Origin: a virus
Virus record (IMG/VR): IMGVR_UViG_3300047365_000095
Location: 1 to 25,855 of that record
Direction: 5' to 3' (one strand)
Length of the DNA stretch: 25,855 bases
Part shown: positions 1 through 8,119 of the stretch, one piece after another
Position numbering within the stretch: the first letter of the stretch is position 1
Layout of the letters: every line of letters begins with the position of its first letter
The notes under the pieces: generated by a model
Database searches by the model: none
What the model saw: only the letters and a program-made list of their open reading frames with translations
What the model was told of the DNA's origin: nothing
Translations under genes and position numbers: made by a program

Positions 1-1180
1 TGTCACAAGAGACCACTTTGGTGCTAAGCCGTTATTTTATCAAATGTTATCAGCAACAGACTGGATGTTTAGTACAAGTTTAAGAAGCATGGTACATAAG
101 AAAATTGATGAAAAACATAAAAATTCTTTTGTATTTAATCCTATATGGGCAGGTACAGATTGTCCTTATCAAAACACTTGGAAAGTAGCTCCTGGTCAAA
201 CCTATAAGTTTGATTTAAATAAACCAGGAGACCGAGTACATAAAAACTTATGGGACTACTGGAGAATACAATCTAGAAGATTCAAGAAAGAACAAGTTAG
301 AGAAAAACTAATAGCAAGTATACAATCTATTGCTAAAAATAATCAGAAAACAGGAATCTTTTTAAGTGGAGGATTGGATAGTACATTTGCTCTATCAGTA
401 GCAAAAGATATGGACTTAGATTTAACAGCATATATACTAGCTTATGACGAAAAGAAAGGGGAAGTACAAGACCATGATACTTTTAGAAATGAATCCAAAA
501 TGGCAATAAAGACTTGCGAAGAGTGGGGCGTACCTTATAAAGTAGCAACACTATATGAAAAAGATGTGGAGCATTATGGAAAAATGTGGATGAATTATAC
601 ACACTTTCCATGGACAGATAGACTAAGACAAGCACCTAGATATCTACTAGCAAAAACAGCTTCAGAAGACGGGTGTAAAGTTATACTCACAGGAGACAGT
701 GCGGATGAATTGTTTACAGGGTATTATCATCACGAAAAAAGGTGGGAAGAAGGCTATGATGATGAGACTGTAAAAAGAGCAGAAAAGTACAGATGGACTC
801 CCCATAAAATATGGCATGATGAAGACCATTGGAACAATGGCTTATTCTATGATTTATTAGTAACCTCAGAGAATAATATACTAGCAGCTGACCAAACTTG
901 TGGTATGTTTGGTATGGAGTCAAGACCTGTATTTTTACAACAAGATTTTGTAAGATGGATATTTGAACAAGATGGAGCAATTAAGTTTAAAACACACCCA
1001 AGCTATCCTAAAGGAACATACAAGTATATTTTAAGAGAACTACTAGGAGATATGCTTCCAGAGCATGTACGAAACAGAAAACAAAAAACAGGATGGTCAA
1101 GTCCTTGGAACAACAACGTAGCAGAACTACAAGAAGAATGGAGAGAACAAGATTGGGAAACACTGAAAAGTTATCAATAG
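1..1180 (+). CDS. Asparagine synthetase-like amidotransferase (AsnB family), 5' end cut by window edge
   Basis: The reading frame is open from base 2, before the first in-frame ATG at base 44. Its first residues (RDHFGAKPLFYQ) match the end of the class II glutamine amidotransferase domain of AsnB (usual form RDRFGIKPLYY), so the gene starts left of the window and the ATG at 44 is internal. The synthetase domain follows: the PP-loop SGGLDS is encoded near 365-382, and GDSADELFTGYY near 694-729 matches the family's GADELFGGY motif. AsnB enzymes move ammonia from glutamine to an ATP-activated carboxylate, normally aspartate. AsnB relatives also amidate sugars in surface-polysaccharide pathways. 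The adjacent nucleotidyltransferase and nearby glycosyltransferases make a glycan role possible, but the substrate is not visible. The stop is TAG at 1178-1180. Confidence 0.88.
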   Translation, partial: VTRDHFGAKPLFYQMLSATDWMFSTSLRSMVHKKIDEKHKNSFVFNPIWAGTDCPYQNTWKVAPGQTYKFDLNKPGDRVHKNLWDYWRIQSRRFKKEQVREKLIASIQSIAKNNQKTGIFLSGGLDSTFALSVAKDMDLDLTAYILAYDEKKGEVQDHDTFRNESKMAIKTCEEWGVPYKVATLYEKDVEHYGKMWMNYTHFPWTDRLRQAPRYLLAKTASEDGCKVILTGDSADELFTGYYHHEKRWEEGYDDETVKRAEKYRWTPHKIWHDEDHWNNGLFYDLLVTSENNILAADQTCGMFGMESRPVFLQQDFVRWIFEQDGAIKFKTHPSYPKGTYKYILRELLGDMLPEHVRNRKQKTGWSSPWNNNVAELQEEWREQDWETLKSYQ

Positions 1181-1569
1181 GATTTACCTGTGGAGCATTT
1201 GATTTACTTCATGCAGGACATATAGTAATGCTCAAAGAAGCAAAGCAAAACTGTGATTATCTAATAGTAGGTTTACAGACAGACCCAAGCATTGATAGGC
1301 AAGAAAAGAATACACCTGTTCAATCTGTATTTGAAAGATATGTACAACTACGAGCAGTAAAGTATATAGACGAGATTATTCCATATGACACAGAACAAAG
1401 CCTACTAGACTTACTAGAGGCTACAGAAATACATCTTCGATTTGTCGGAGAGGATTATGTCGATAGACATTTTACAGGCAAAGGACTGCATGAGATTTTT
1501 TACACAAGTAGACAGCACTCTTTTTCTAGTACGAATTTGAGAAATAAGATACATGAAAGCAGTTCTTAG
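1153..1569 (+). CDS. HxGH-family cytidylyltransferase-like protein (TagD/RfaE-C type)
   Basis: This is a small nucleotidyltransferase that probably joins CTP (or ATP) to a phosphorylated alcohol or sugar, giving an activated precursor for surface polymers or glycans. The N-terminal GFTCGAFDLLHAGH contains the HxGH nucleotide-binding motif. The C-terminal SFSSTNLRNKI resembles the family's ISTTxLR motif. Length, about 130-150 aa, fits single-domain glycerol-3-phosphate cytidylyltransferases. The start is uncertain. The frame permits ATG at 1093 (88-base overlap with the upstream gene), ATG at 1138, or TTG at 1153. I prefer TTG 1153 because GGAG lies 9 bases upstream and it removes an N-terminus that family members lack. 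The end overlaps the helicase gene by 17 bases. The exact substrate cannot be assigned. Confidence 0.8.
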   Translation: MGNTEKLSIGFTCGAFDLLHAGHIVMLKEAKQNCDYLIVGLQTDPSIDRQEKNTPVQSVFERYVQLRAVKYIDEIIPYDTEQSLLDLLEATEIHLRFVGEDYVDRHFTGKGLHEIFYTSRQHSFSSTNLRNKIHESSS

Positions 1570-2833
1570 TAACAGAATATATTTAGAAGTAAATAAAGAA
1601 ACACACAATTCTATCGAGAAGGAACTTACTTATACAATTCCTGCTCGTATGCCCCAAGACCCTCCTTTAGTATTTAAAACAATTAGATACATAAAAGATG
1701 GTTTAATCTCCATACCTATTGGAAGAGTGGATTTGATACCACATGATTACGAAATAATCGATAAGCGTGTTACCTCGCCAATAGAACATGCAGACTTTAA
1801 GTTTGATTTACGACCTTCTCAAAAGGCGGTTCATGACGAGATAGATGACAATGCTATAGTAAACGCATGGGTAAGTTGGGGCAAGACATTTACAGGTTTA
1901 GCTATCGCAGCGAAGCTTGGTCAGAAAACATTAGTTGTTACCCACACAACTAACTTAAGAAATCAGTGGGAAAAAGAGGTAGAAAAATGCTTTGGAATTA
2001 AACCAGGCAGAATAGGTAGTGGAGACTTTAAGACTAATGCTCCTATCGTTATTGGGAATATTCAGAGTTTATACCGAAAAATGACTGACATTAAAAAGAT
2101 GTTCGGGACAGTTATTTTAGATGAAATGCATCACGTCAGCAGTCCAACTTTTACACGAATTGTAGATGAAATGCCTGCTCGTTATAAAATAGGTCTCACA
2201 GGAACACTAGAACGAAAAGATGGACGTCATGTGGTGTTTAGAGATTACTTTGGAAACAATGTATTCAAACCACCTAAAGAAAACTATTTAATACCAAAGA
2301 TTCATATTGTAAAGTCAGATGTAATATTTCTTGATGGAGCGTATACTCCATGGGCAGAACGTATAAATCATCTAGCGTACAATGAAGAATATGTACATAG
2401 CGTAGCTCTGATTGCATCAAAGTATGCAGCACTAGGGCACAAAGTATTAGTAGTATCAGATAGAGTTGCATTTCTAAAAGCCTGTGCAAGATTGTGCGGG
2501 GATAATGCAGTATCAATCACTGGAGATATGGATTTTGAAGAAAGAGAAAATACTATGCAACTAATAAAAGAAGATAAAAATATTTTATTTGGAACACAGT
2601 CAATCTTTTCTGAAGGCATATCTTTGAATGACCTGAGTTGCCTAGTACTAGGTACTCCTGTCAATAATGACCCCCTTCTTACACAGTTAATTGGTAGGGT
2701 TATAAGAGATAAAGAAGGAAAACAACAACCAGTAGTGGTTGATATACATTTAAAAGGAAAAACAGCAGCTCGACAAGCAAATGCTAGAATGGGCTACTAT
2801 ATAAAACAAGATTACGAGGTAAAAATATTATGA
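1553..2833 (+). CDS. uvsW: Superfamily 2 DNA helicase, UvsW-like
   Basis: A 426-aa SF2 helicase/translocase. In T4, UvsW remodels branched DNA (fork regression, Holliday junction migration, R-loop removal) and supports the switch to recombination-dependent replication. Visible motifs in order: a Q-tip-like LRPSQ (residues 86-90), motif I AWVSWGKT (105-112), motif II DEMH (190-193) in place of the common DEAH, motif III TGT (216-218), and C-terminal QLIGRVIRDKEGK as motif VI. The segment GTQSIFSEGISL before motif VI is also typical of this group. The ATG at 1553 overlaps the nucleotidyltransferase by 17 bases, and the stop shares ATGA with the next gene, so translational coupling is likely. 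Helicase assignment is firm. The UvsW label rests on size, motif set and phage context. Confidence 0.88.
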   Translation: MKAVLSNRIYLEVNKETHNSIEKELTYTIPARMPQDPPLVFKTIRYIKDGLISIPIGRVDLIPHDYEIIDKRVTSPIEHADFKFDLRPSQKAVHDEIDDNAIVNAWVSWGKTFTGLAIAAKLGQKTLVVTHTTNLRNQWEKEVEKCFGIKPGRIGSGDFKTNAPIVIGNIQSLYRKMTDIKKMFGTVILDEMHHVSSPTFTRIVDEMPARYKIGLTGTLERKDGRHVVFRDYFGNNVFKPPKENYLIPKIHIVKSDVIFLDGAYTPWAERINHLAYNEEYVHSVALIASKYAALGHKVLVVSDRVAFLKACARLCGDNAVSITGDMDFEERENTMQLIKEDKNILFGTQSIFSEGISLNDLSCLVLGTPVNNDPLLTQLIGRVIRDKEGKQQPVVVDIHLKGKTAARQANARMGYYIKQDYEVKIL

Positions 2834-3726
2834 GTGTAGAAGTACAACTTAACTTAGAAAAAATGAGGCAAATGAAGATATTTCTTGCAACTCCAATGTA
2901 TGGTGGTATGTGCCATGGTATGTACACAAAGTCTTTAATGGACACAACAAATGTAGCAATGCAGTATGGAATACATATTCAGATTTATTATTTGTTTAAT
3001 GAATCTTTAATTACTAGAGCAAGAAACTATTGTGTAGCAAACTTTTTAAAATCAGATGCTACCCATTTACTTTTTATAGATAGCGATATACATTGGAGCG
3101 CAATGGACTTGATGTATATGTTACATATTGTATCAGAAAAGCCAGAACTATATAGAATTATGTGTGCATTATATCCTAAGAAAACTATTGCTTGGGAGAA
3201 AGTATTGAAAGCAGCACAATCAGGAGACTATGACGATAAACCATGGGAACTAGAAAAATTAGGAGGGGATATGGTATTTAATCCTTTACCTGATGAGTAC
3301 CCTGATGGAAGAGCACCCATCAATGAACCAGTAAAAATTAAAGAAGGTGCTACTGGATTTATGTTAATAGAAAGAGGTGTTTTTGAAGAGTATGCAACAG
3401 CTCACCCTGAATTACTATATACTCCTGACCATTTAAGAGAAGGAGAATTTGCTTTAAATGAGAAGATTCATGCTTTCTTTGATTGTATCATAAATGAACA
3501 AAACAGGTATCTATCAGAAGACTACATGTTCTCCGAATATTGTAGAAATCTAGGCATGGATATATGGGCATTACCTATGATAGAACTAATGCATTGTGGT
3601 AGTTATATATTTCAAGGTAGCATAGCAAGAATGGCGCAAGCTGATGTTCATGCTACAGTTGACGAGGAAACTATAAAAAAGATGCAAAAGGCTAAAGCTG
3701 AAAAAGCTCAGAAAAATAGTTCTTGA
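2830..3726 (+). CDS. GT-A fold glycosyltransferase-like protein
   Basis: A 298-aa protein whose N-terminal half looks like a GT-A glycosyltransferase. A first strand (MKIFLATPMYGG, residues 15-26) is followed by ESLITRARNYCVANFL (58-73) and by LFIDSDIHW (81-89), where DSD at 84-86 is a DxD-type metal/nucleotide-sugar site. GATGFMLIERGVFE, further on, matches the acceptor-side region of GT2-like proteins. The final ~20 residues are Lys/Ala-rich and probably helical. It starts in an ATGA overlap with the helicase stop, which decides the start. Its stop codon lies inside the -35 box of the promoter at 3723, so it is the last gene of the first block. Donor and acceptor are unknown. Confidence 0.65.
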   Translation: MSVEVQLNLEKMRQMKIFLATPMYGGMCHGMYTKSLMDTTNVAMQYGIHIQIYYLFNESLITRARNYCVANFLKSDATHLLFIDSDIHWSAMDLMYMLHIVSEKPELYRIMCALYPKKTIAWEKVLKAAQSGDYDDKPWELEKLGGDMVFNPLPDEYPDGRAPINEPVKIKEGATGFMLIERGVFEEYATAHPELLYTPDHLREGEFALNEKIHAFFDCIINEQNRYLSEDYMFSEYCRNLGMDIWALPMIELMHCGSYIFQGSIARMAQADVHATVDEETIKKMQKAKAEKAQKNSS

Positions 3727-3751
3727 CACGCGCTCAAAAATTTGTTATAAT
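3723..3751 (+). promoter_or_regulatory. Consensus sigma70 promoter with extended -10
   Basis: TTGACA (3723-3728), a 17-base spacer and TATAAT (3746-3751) form an exact consensus promoter. TGT directly before the -10 also fits the extended TGn element. The -35 box overlaps the stop codon of the upstream glycosyltransferase gene. Transcription should begin near 3758, inside the longest downstream ORF, which therefore cannot start at 3752. The match suggests recognition by unmodified host polymerase, as expected for early or middle phage genes. Confidence 0.9.
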
Positions 3752-3778
3752 ATGTTACTATTTAATTGGAATAAGATA

Positions 3779-4144
3779 ATGAGAGTAAGCAACGGAAATG
3801 TTGATGATATGATTCAGATACTTAGAATCATTACTTACAAGATTCAACCAAAAAATTATTACGATAAAACATTTAAGTTTTATAAGCATAAATTCGGAGG
3901 CTCTAGCTTCATCCTAAACCCAAAGGATTTGCTAGAACGAGGAAGGGCATTGAGTGATAGAGAGGTTGTGGAGTATGCAGGTGTCGCATCATTCCGCAAC
4001 TATTACGACTATGTCCGAACAAAAGACACCACACTAGACCTCTTTGACTGTGAAGTTAGTGAGGAAATTATAAATAATAACAGACTGCTTGAAATAAAAG
4101 ATGGAAGGGTACACTTTTGTTTTGAGGAGACATTAGGAGAATAA
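3779..4144 (+). CDS. Hypothetical protein, first gene of the SSB-gp47-gp46 block
   Basis: I do not recognise this 121-aa protein. The longest ORF begins at 3752, but that ATG abuts the -10 box and would lie upstream of the transcript start. The ATG at 3779, preceded by GGAA with 7-base spacing, is the likely start. The product is charged and rich in Tyr, Phe and Asn, with no signal peptide or membrane segment. A central LLERGRALSDREVVEYAG stretch looks helical. It lies directly upstream of the SSB gene, a position held in T4 by genes 59 and 33 and dsbA (helicase loader, late co-activator, DNA-binding protein). That is only a positional hint. It ends one base before the SSB ATG. Confidence 0.7.
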   Translation: MRVSNGNVDDMIQILRIITYKIQPKNYYDKTFKFYKHKFGGSSFILNPKDLLERGRALSDREVVEYAGVASFRNYYDYVRTKDTTLDLFDCEVSEEIINNNRLLEIKDGRVHFCFEETLGE

Positions 4145-4145
4145 A

Positions 4146-4778
4146 ATGGCAATTGGATTCAACCAAACCAAGGGCTCAGCCCAAAAAGAAAAAATCGAAA
4201 CTTATAACTACGCTGGTAAAGAAGACCACCATGTAAGATTAGTTGGTGACTTACTACCAAGGTACGTTTACTGGATTAAAGGTGAAAACGGAAAAAACAT
4301 TCCTATGGAGTGTCTATCATTTGATAGAGAGAATGAAACCTTTAACAACAAAGAACATGACCATGTTCGCGACTTTTACCCAGACTTAAAATGTGGATGG
4401 TCTTATGCCGTTCAGTGCGTAGACTACGCTGATAAATCTGTAAAAGTTCTTAATCTAAAAAGAAAGTTGTTCGACCAAGTTATAGTAGCTATGGAAGAGT
4501 TGGGTGACCCAACAGACCCAGTTACTGGTTATGACATTCATTTCAAAAGAAAGAAAACTGGTCCGCAGGTATTTAATGTTGAGTACCAATTACAAGTTCT
4601 AAAGTGTAAACCAAGAGAACTTGAAGATTGGGAAAAAGACTTAGTTGCAAATCTAAAGTCTATGGATGACGTTTTACCAAGACCAACAGCTGACGCTCAA
4701 CTAGAGCTATTAAGAAGAGTTAATGACCAAGGTGGAGAGACACCTAGCGAAGTATCAGAGGAGTTTGATGTATCATGA
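4146..4778 (+). CDS. Single-stranded DNA-binding protein, short gp32-like
   Basis: A 210-aa protein with the pattern of phage gp32-type SSBs: a basic N-terminal lead, an OB-like core, a conserved-looking segment from KVLNLKRKLFDQVIVAME (residues 100-117) through FKRKKTGPQVFNVEY (133-147), and an acidic C-terminal tail (SEVSEEFDVS, 201-210). T4 gp32 uses such a tail to contact other replisome proteins. It is clearly shorter than the ~300-aa T4 protein. Cys56, His71, His73, Cys83 and Cys91 could form a zinc site like that of gp32, but this is inference. GGAG precedes the ATG at 4146. The stop overlaps the peroxiredoxin ATG as ATGA. Binding ssDNA next to the gp47/gp46 nuclease genes fits recombination-dependent replication. 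Confidence is good for SSB, moderate for a strict gp32 relationship. Confidence 0.72.
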   Translation: MAIGFNQTKGSAQKEKIETYNYAGKEDHHVRLVGDLLPRYVYWIKGENGKNIPMECLSFDRENETFNNKEHDHVRDFYPDLKCGWSYAVQCVDYADKSVKVLNLKRKLFDQVIVAMEELGDPTDPVTGYDIHFKRKKTGPQVFNVEYQLQVLKCKPRELEDWEKDLVANLKSMDDVLPRPTADAQLELLRRVNDQGGETPSEVSEEFDVS

Positions 4779-5299
4779 TGATTGGAGTAGGAGAAAAGTT
4801 TCCTGCATTTAAATTGCAGGGTGTCAACAAAGACAACGAGTTTGTAGAAGTTTCAGTTACTGAACACTACGACCCGTTAAAGCACGATTATACAGTAATC
4901 TACTTTTATCCGAAAGATTTTACTTTTATCTGTCCTACAGAAATTGCAGGAATGGATGTATTAGTAGATGAAGCAAACGTAATCGGTATTAGTGGTGATA
5001 ATGAGTTCTGTAAGTTAGCTTGGAAAAAAGATAACGAACTGATTGGAAACATTAACCACTCATTAGCAGCAGACTGTGGTTTAAGACTTGCAGAAGAACT
5101 AGGAATAGTTGATGAAGAAGCAGGTGTTTGCTACAGAGCAACCTACATTATTGATAGAAATGATGTAGTACAACATGTAAGTGTTAACGCACTTGACACA
5201 GGCAGAAATGCTAACGAAGTTCTTAGAACTTTACAGGGCATCAAAGCTGGTGGATTAACAGGGTGTGAATGGGCACCTGGGGATGACTTTGTAGTATGA
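4775..5299 (+). CDS. Peroxiredoxin (AhpC/TSA family, 2-Cys type)
   Basis: A thiol peroxidase that reduces hydrogen peroxide and organic peroxides. The 174-aa length is normal for the family. The peroxidatic site YPKDFTFICPTE (residues 45-56) carries Thr50 and Cys53. Arg121 in CYRATYIID is the usual supporting arginine. Cys164 in GCEWAPG near the C-terminus is the likely resolving cysteine, although the standard VCP context is absent. Extra cysteines occur at 79, 101 and 119. The gene sits tightly between the SSB and gp47-like genes, with ATGA overlaps on both sides, so it is co-expressed with replication genes. That is an unusual place for an antioxidant enzyme. A second ATG at 4778 is an alternative start and changes only one residue. 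Confidence 0.93.
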   Translation: MMIGVGEKFPAFKLQGVNKDNEFVEVSVTEHYDPLKHDYTVIYFYPKDFTFICPTEIAGMDVLVDEANVIGISGDNEFCKLAWKKDNELIGNINHSLAADCGLRLAEELGIVDEEAGVCYRATYIIDRNDVVQHVSVNALDTGRNANEVLRTLQGIKAGGLTGCEWAPGDDFVV

Positions 5300-6270
5300 T
5301 TTTATTTACAGCAGATTGGCATATTAAATTAGGACAAAAGAACGTACCAGTAGCGTGGGCTTGCTCTCGTTATCAAATGTTCTTTGAACAAGTGCAGGAA
5401 GCTGTAGATAATCATGAAGTTAATCTTCACATCATAGGTGGGGACTTGTTTGACCGAGTCCCTTCTATGGATGAGCTTACTTTGTATTTTGATTTTGTAA
5501 AAAGAACAAAAGTAAGAACAATTATCTATGATGGCAACCATGAAGCCACTAGAAAAAATAAAACTTTCTTTGATAATTTAAAGAGAGTAACAAATGAATT
5601 AAATCCTTTAGTAGAAGTTATAACAGAAACTTACTATGAGGATGATTGGGCAATATTACCTTATGCAGACTTGCATAAAAAGAAAAGTATAGAAATGATA
5701 GATGCAGACTATTTATTTACTCATGTAAGAGGCGAGATACCTCCTCATGTTATGCCCGAAGTAGAACTAGACAGATTTGATAGGTATAAATTGGTTTTTG
5801 CAGGAGACTTACATGCTCACGAGAATACTCAACGAAACATTGTATATCCTGGCAGTCCAATGACAACATCATTTCATAGAAATATTGTAAAAACTGGGTA
5901 CTTAATAATAGATACTAATGCTCATCACTTTGATGAAGATTGGTCTTGGACATGGCATGAATTTGATTTGCCACAACTAATTAGAAAGACTATCGAAGAC
6001 CCAGCGGATATGGAACAAACTGACTTTCACCATACTATTTATGAAGTCACAGGAGATGTACAAGATTTAGCAAAAGTTAAAAACACAGACCTTCTTGACA
6101 AAAAAGTAGTACGTAGAGAAGTTGATGCTAGATTAGATTTGAGCGGAGATTTAACTATGTCAGACGAGCTTATAAAATATTTACAAGAGATATTATCGCT
6201 TGATGATGAAAAAGTTAGACAAATTATAGGAGTGTTTAATGATTATTCTTCAGAAGCTGAAGTGGGATAA
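5296..6270 (+). CDS. SbcD/Mre11-like nuclease subunit (T4 gp47-like)
   Basis: The nuclease half of an SbcCD/Mre11-Rad50-type complex, which processes DNA ends for recombination and degradation. The calcineurin-like phosphoesterase motifs are complete and in order: ADWH (residues 6-9), GGDLFDR (48-54), GNHE (80-83), a histidine in FTHVRGE, and FAGDLHAHE near residue 172. These supply the Asp, His and Asn ligands for two metal ions. Length (324 aa) is close to T4 gp47. The C-terminal third is acidic and probably docks on the partner's coiled coil. The ATG overlaps the peroxiredoxin stop as ATGA. The partner gene overlaps its end by 32 bases, the usual gene order for the pair. Confidence 0.92.
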   Translation: MILFTADWHIKLGQKNVPVAWACSRYQMFFEQVQEAVDNHEVNLHIIGGDLFDRVPSMDELTLYFDFVKRTKVRTIIYDGNHEATRKNKTFFDNLKRVTNELNPLVEVITETYYEDDWAILPYADLHKKKSIEMIDADYLFTHVRGEIPPHVMPEVELDRFDRYKLVFAGDLHAHENTQRNIVYPGSPMTTSFHRNIVKTGYLIIDTNAHHFDEDWSWTWHEFDLPQLIRKTIEDPADMEQTDFHHTIYEVTGDVQDLAKVKNTDLLDKKVVRREVDARLDLSGDLTMSDELIKYLQEILSLDDEKVRQIIGVFNDYSSEAEVG

Positions 6271-8053
6271 TTGCTTCTCGTACGGAGAAGGTAATGAGTT
6301 GGATTTATCAGATGCAACTCTTACACAGTTAGTCGGAACAAACGGCGTGGGTAAATCCTCTATACCCCTTATATTAGAGGAAGTCTTGTTTAACAAAAAC
6401 AGTAAAAATGTTAAGAAGGCAGATATAGCGAACAGATATGTTAACAAAGGATATGATATTAGTCTTGAGTTTAGTGTCGATGCTGATTTATATAATATTG
6501 CTGTCAGTAGGCGTACAAATCTCAAATGCAAATTAACTAAAAATGGAGAGGATATATCTTCTCATACTGCGTCTAATACCTATAAAACACTAGGAGATAT
6601 TTTAGGTATAGACTTTAAAACATTTAGTCAATTAGTGTATCAGAATACTAATGCATCATTACAATTTTTAACAGCAACAGATACAAACCGTAAAAAGTTC
6701 TTAATTGACCTATTGAAACTAGACGATTATGTTTCATACTTTGAAGTTTTTAAAGAAGCTGTACGTAGCGTATCTAGTATGGTAACAACAGAGGAAGCCA
6801 AAATTGCAACTATTCAAAAATGGTTGACAGACAATATTCTCGAAGATAGTTCCATACTCGAAAAGAAAATTTTACCAAAAATAAATGAAAAAGACGAGGA
6901 ATCTTTGCGTTCTTTACAAGTAGAATTTGAAAATATCTCCGAAAAGAACAAACAAATAAATCTAAATGAAAATCTGAAATATCAGTTAAAATCAATAGAC
7001 TTACACGAAGCTAAAAGATTACTAGCAGAGCACCCAGAACTTATTGATACTTCTACGTATCTTACAGGAATAGGGTCTTGGAAGTCTGAACAGATGCATG
7101 AGCAGAAAATGTTAGATAAGTACCAAACCCTAGCGGGTATGGAAAATGCTACCTGTCCTACTTGCGATGGAGAAATTGACCAAAAGTTCGTAAGTAATAT
7201 GATAGAGGAGCATGAGGAAAGAGTAGAGCAGTGTGCAAAATTTGCAGATAAAGATAGAGAAAGATTGCAAAATATAGAGGAAAGTAATGAGATACATAGG
7301 AAAGCAAAAAAAGATGTCGAGACTTGGGAAACTCTCTACAGGGACATTGACAGGGAACTCCCAAATAAAGTCCTCAATGCAGAAAAACTCCAAGAGCAAA
7401 TTGCGGAACTTCGTAGAAAGATTACCACTGCTAGGGAGACTCTTCAAGAGGTAATAGATGAGAATGAAAAGATTGAAAGACATAACACAAGAATTGGAAT
7501 TATTCTTGAACAAACGGAACAGTTTGAGAGCGACCTTAGTCACAGCGAGTCTAAACTTAAGAGTTCAGAAACAAAACTGGCGGTACTTGAAACACTTAAA
7601 AAAGCGTTCTCAACCAATGGACTATTAGCGTATAAAATAGAAAGTTTAGTAAAAGAGTTAGAAATTCTCACAAACGAATATCTAGCAGAGTTTAGTGATG
7701 GTAGATTTGCCATCAATTTTGTAGTGGAGAATGATAAATTAAATGTGGAAGTCTCAGATAATGGCAATATTATTGACATCCTTGCTCTTTCTAGCGGCGA
7801 GTTAGCTAGAGTAAATATTGCAACACTAGTATCAATAAGGAAGTTAATGACTTCAATTAGTAGAAGTCAAATCAATGTTCTTTTCCTTGACGAAGTAAAC
7901 CAAGCGTTAGACGAAGTCGGAAAAGAAAAAGTAGTAGAAGTGTTATTAAAAGAAGAAACCTTAAATACTTACATGGTATCACACGGTTGGACACATCCTC
8001 TACTAGAGAAAATAGAAATAACAAAAGAGGATAACATCAGTTATCTTGAATAG
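6239..8053 (+). CDS. SbcC/Rad50-like ATPase subunit (T4 gp46-like)
   Basis: The ATPase half of the SbcCD-like complex, 604 aa, compact like other phage gp46 proteins. Walker A is GTNGVGKSS (residues 33-41). Two coiled-coil arms flank a zinc hook CPTC at 306-309, which dimerises such proteins. The ABC signature is LSSGELARVN (about 514-523), followed by Walker B VLFLDEVNQALDE with the D-loop. C-terminal VSHGW supplies the switch histidine. The start at 6239 gives the expected short lead before the first strand and overlaps the gp47-like gene by 32 bases. It is the last gene before the second promoter. All essential motifs look intact, so a functional ATPase is expected. Confidence 0.93.
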   Translation: MIILQKLKWDNCFSYGEGNELDLSDATLTQLVGTNGVGKSSIPLILEEVLFNKNSKNVKKADIANRYVNKGYDISLEFSVDADLYNIAVSRRTNLKCKLTKNGEDISSHTASNTYKTLGDILGIDFKTFSQLVYQNTNASLQFLTATDTNRKKFLIDLLKLDDYVSYFEVFKEAVRSVSSMVTTEEAKIATIQKWLTDNILEDSSILEKKILPKINEKDEESLRSLQVEFENISEKNKQINLNENLKYQLKSIDLHEAKRLLAEHPELIDTSTYLTGIGSWKSEQMHEQKMLDKYQTLAGMENATCPTCDGEIDQKFVSNMIEEHEERVEQCAKFADKDRERLQNIEESNEIHRKAKKDVETWETLYRDIDRELPNKVLNAEKLQEQIAELRRKITTARETLQEVIDENEKIERHNTRIGIILEQTEQFESDLSHSESKLKSSETKLAVLETLKKAFSTNGLLAYKIESLVKELEILTNEYLAEFSDGRFAINFVVENDKLNVEVSDNGNIIDILALSSGELARVNIATLVSIRKLMTSISRSQINVLFLDEVNQALDEVGKEKVVEVLLKEETLNTYMVSHGWTHPLLEKIEITKEDNISYLE

Positions 8054-8070
8054 CACCACGAAAGTATCTC

Positions 8071-8099
8071 TTGACAAGAAACTTAAAATGTGGTATAAT
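8071..8099 (+). promoter_or_regulatory. Consensus sigma70 promoter with extended -10
   Basis: TTGACA (8071-8076), a 17-base spacer and TATAAT (8094-8099) are an exact consensus match, and TGG before the -10 fits the extended TGn element. It lies in the 66-base gap between the gp46-like gene and the small membrane-protein gene, the longest clear intergenic gap on the plus strand. It should drive the glutaredoxin-nuclease-RNR block. Its architecture is the same as the promoter at 3723-3751. Confidence 0.92.
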
Positions 8100-8119
8100 A
8101 TATATCTTATGGAGACAAT

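Noticed and set aside
44-46. ATG at 44 as true start of the AsnB-like gene
   Set aside because: Upstream in-frame residues RDHFGAKPLFYQ are conserved AsnB sequence, so the gene begins outside the window.
3752-3778. ATG at 3752 as start of the unknown protein before SSB
   Set aside because: It abuts the -10 box and lies before the expected transcript start; 3779 has a ribosome site.
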